From the NCBI GenBank assembly GCA_947493455.1, contig CANLRB010000001.1:124001-188000 (forward strand): 64,000 nt of DNA, written 5' to 3'. The translations under genes and the position numbers were made by a program. Positions 63,439 to 64,000 of the stretch are shown here, in pieces. Positions within the stretch are counted from its first letter, which is position 1. Each line of letters starts with the position of its first letter. The notes beneath the pieces are model-generated. The model was not told the DNA's origin. It saw only the letters and a program-made list of their open reading frames with translations, and did no database searches. This DNA comes from an uncultured Pseudoalteromonas sp. (lineage in GTDB: Bacteria; Pseudomonadota; Gammaproteobacteria; Enterobacterales; Alteromonadaceae).

Positions 63439-64000
63439 ATGAACCGACTCACTATTATTGCACTTAGTACATTTGTTATTTCAGCATGCAGCTCAGCAAT
63501 CGCACATAATGAGCATAGTGCAAATAAACACAGCCAAACCGAAGGCGAATATTTTATTCATGTCTATAAAGATTGTAAAAAAGTAGACAAAATCGCCATG
63601 ACCGACGAACAAATTGATGCTTATCAGCGCCTGCAATCACATGAAGTCGAATTAAAACATCATGAAAGACCATTGCAAGATATGGAGAAAGTACTCAAGA
63701 AGTATGAAGCTGAACTGGCGAAAATGGAAGACCAATTAGTCATCGAAAATGACGATAAAATCACCATAAATAAAGCAGCTATGAAACGGCATGAAGAAAT
63801 CGCACGCAAGATGGAGGCGGAAGTTGCAAAACACGCTTCGAGCTTTGAAAATATCGAGCTAAGTGCACGCGAAATCGAAAAAATGGCACATGATTTTGAA
63901 AAAACGATAAAACCGAGTATTAAACAATACGATGGTGACAACATGCATATTAGTATTCGCAGCGGCGACAGCGACAAACACAAGCATATGTACTGCGACG
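63439..64000 (+). CDS. Lipoprotein with coiled-coil region (3' end outside window)
   Basis: An open frame of at least 187 codons, from ATG 63439 with AAGAGG upstream, running off the right edge. It starts with a signal peptide and lipobox (FVISAC, Cys about 16). A charged segment from about residue 58 to 155 is rich in Glu, Lys and Met with heptad-like spacing (EKVLKKYEAELAKMEDQLVI, EEIARKMEAEVAKHASSFEN), typical of a coiled coil. A His-rich section follows. I do not recognise a family; an envelope structural or metal-binding role is possible. Confidence 0.7.
   Translation, partial: MNRLTIIALSTFVISACSSAIAHNEHSANKHSQTEGEYFIHVYKDCKKVDKIAMTDEQIDAYQRLQSHEVELKHHERPLQDMEKVLKKYEAELAKMEDQLVIENDDKITINKAAMKRHEEIARKMEAEVAKHASSFENIELSAREIEKMAHDFEKTIKPSIKQYDGDNMHISIRSGDSDKHKHMYCD

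Noticed and set aside
63660-63983. Minus-strand open frame inside the last lipoprotein gene
   Set aside because: It is antisense to a good coding frame with signal peptide and ribosome site.

Overview
The window looks like chromosome of a marine gammaproteobacterium of the Alteromonadales, most like Pseudoalteromonas. This is inferred from gene content (two large TonB-dependent receptors, a SusA/GH31 maltodextrin locus without PTS, a GlyGly-CTERM protease, a BLUF protein, NorR with flavohaemoglobin) and moderately AT-rich DNA. No rRNA, tRNA, CRISPR array or intact insertion sequence was seen.

1-15.1 kb is a maltodextrin/starch utilisation regulon. A lipoprotein pullulanase (cut by the window edge) is divergent from a TonB-dependent receptor and a flavin-dependent halogenase-like protein. 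A two-gene GH13 operon is divergent from a GH31 alpha-glucosidase/glucokinase pair. A sugar MFS permease and a convergent LacI-family regulator close the locus. Four near-identical 17-bp palindromic operators (consensus TTGAATACGTATGCAWA) lie at 647, 689, 8953 and 12491, in front of every catabolic unit. The likely flow is: polymer trimmed at the surface, oligosaccharide import by the receptor, periplasmic hydrolysis, permease uptake, glucokinase.

15.3-19.7 kb holds a YdhF-like aldo/keto reductase and a nitric-oxide unit: NorR, three GTCA-N3-TGAC boxes, a small membrane protein and flavohaemoglobin Hmp. 19.8-21.9 kb is accessory: a Tlde1-type (DUF2778) L,D-transpeptidase-like toxin overlapping a candidate periplasmic immunity gene, a DUF4240 protein and a GRDP-like protein with a Cys/Gly tail. 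22.2-25.6 kb is a siderophore receptor with a PepSY membrane protein behind a possible Fur box. 25.6-34.5 kb contains a MauG-like dihaem protein, an M6 metalloprotease with Calx-beta domains, an ABM-GFA fusion, a serine hydrolase, a CPBP protein and a choice-of-anchor-I lipoprotein.

34.6-39.4 kb has a 1435-residue hybrid histidine kinase and a BLUF photoreceptor. 39.6-44.2 kb holds three genes I could not assign: two large paralogous leaderless proteins and a peptidoglycan-binding, L,D-transpeptidase-like protein. 44.6-57.0 kb is a striking module: a CadC-like membrane regulator divergent from a TPR/beta-barrel protein (Slam-like), a FecR-domain protein with a beta-rich C-terminus, a 1597-residue PKD/beta-propeller lipoprotein with four 282-bp tandem repeats, and a CHASE2 adenylate cyclase. 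I read it as an envelope sensing or display system that may signal through cAMP.

57.0-64 kb has a DUF2834 protein, an AttEFGH-like ABC operon, a periplasmic solute-binding protein, a GNAT acetyltransferase, a 266-bp MITE-like element with perfect 21-bp terminal inverted repeats, and a truncated coiled-coil lipoprotein at the right edge.
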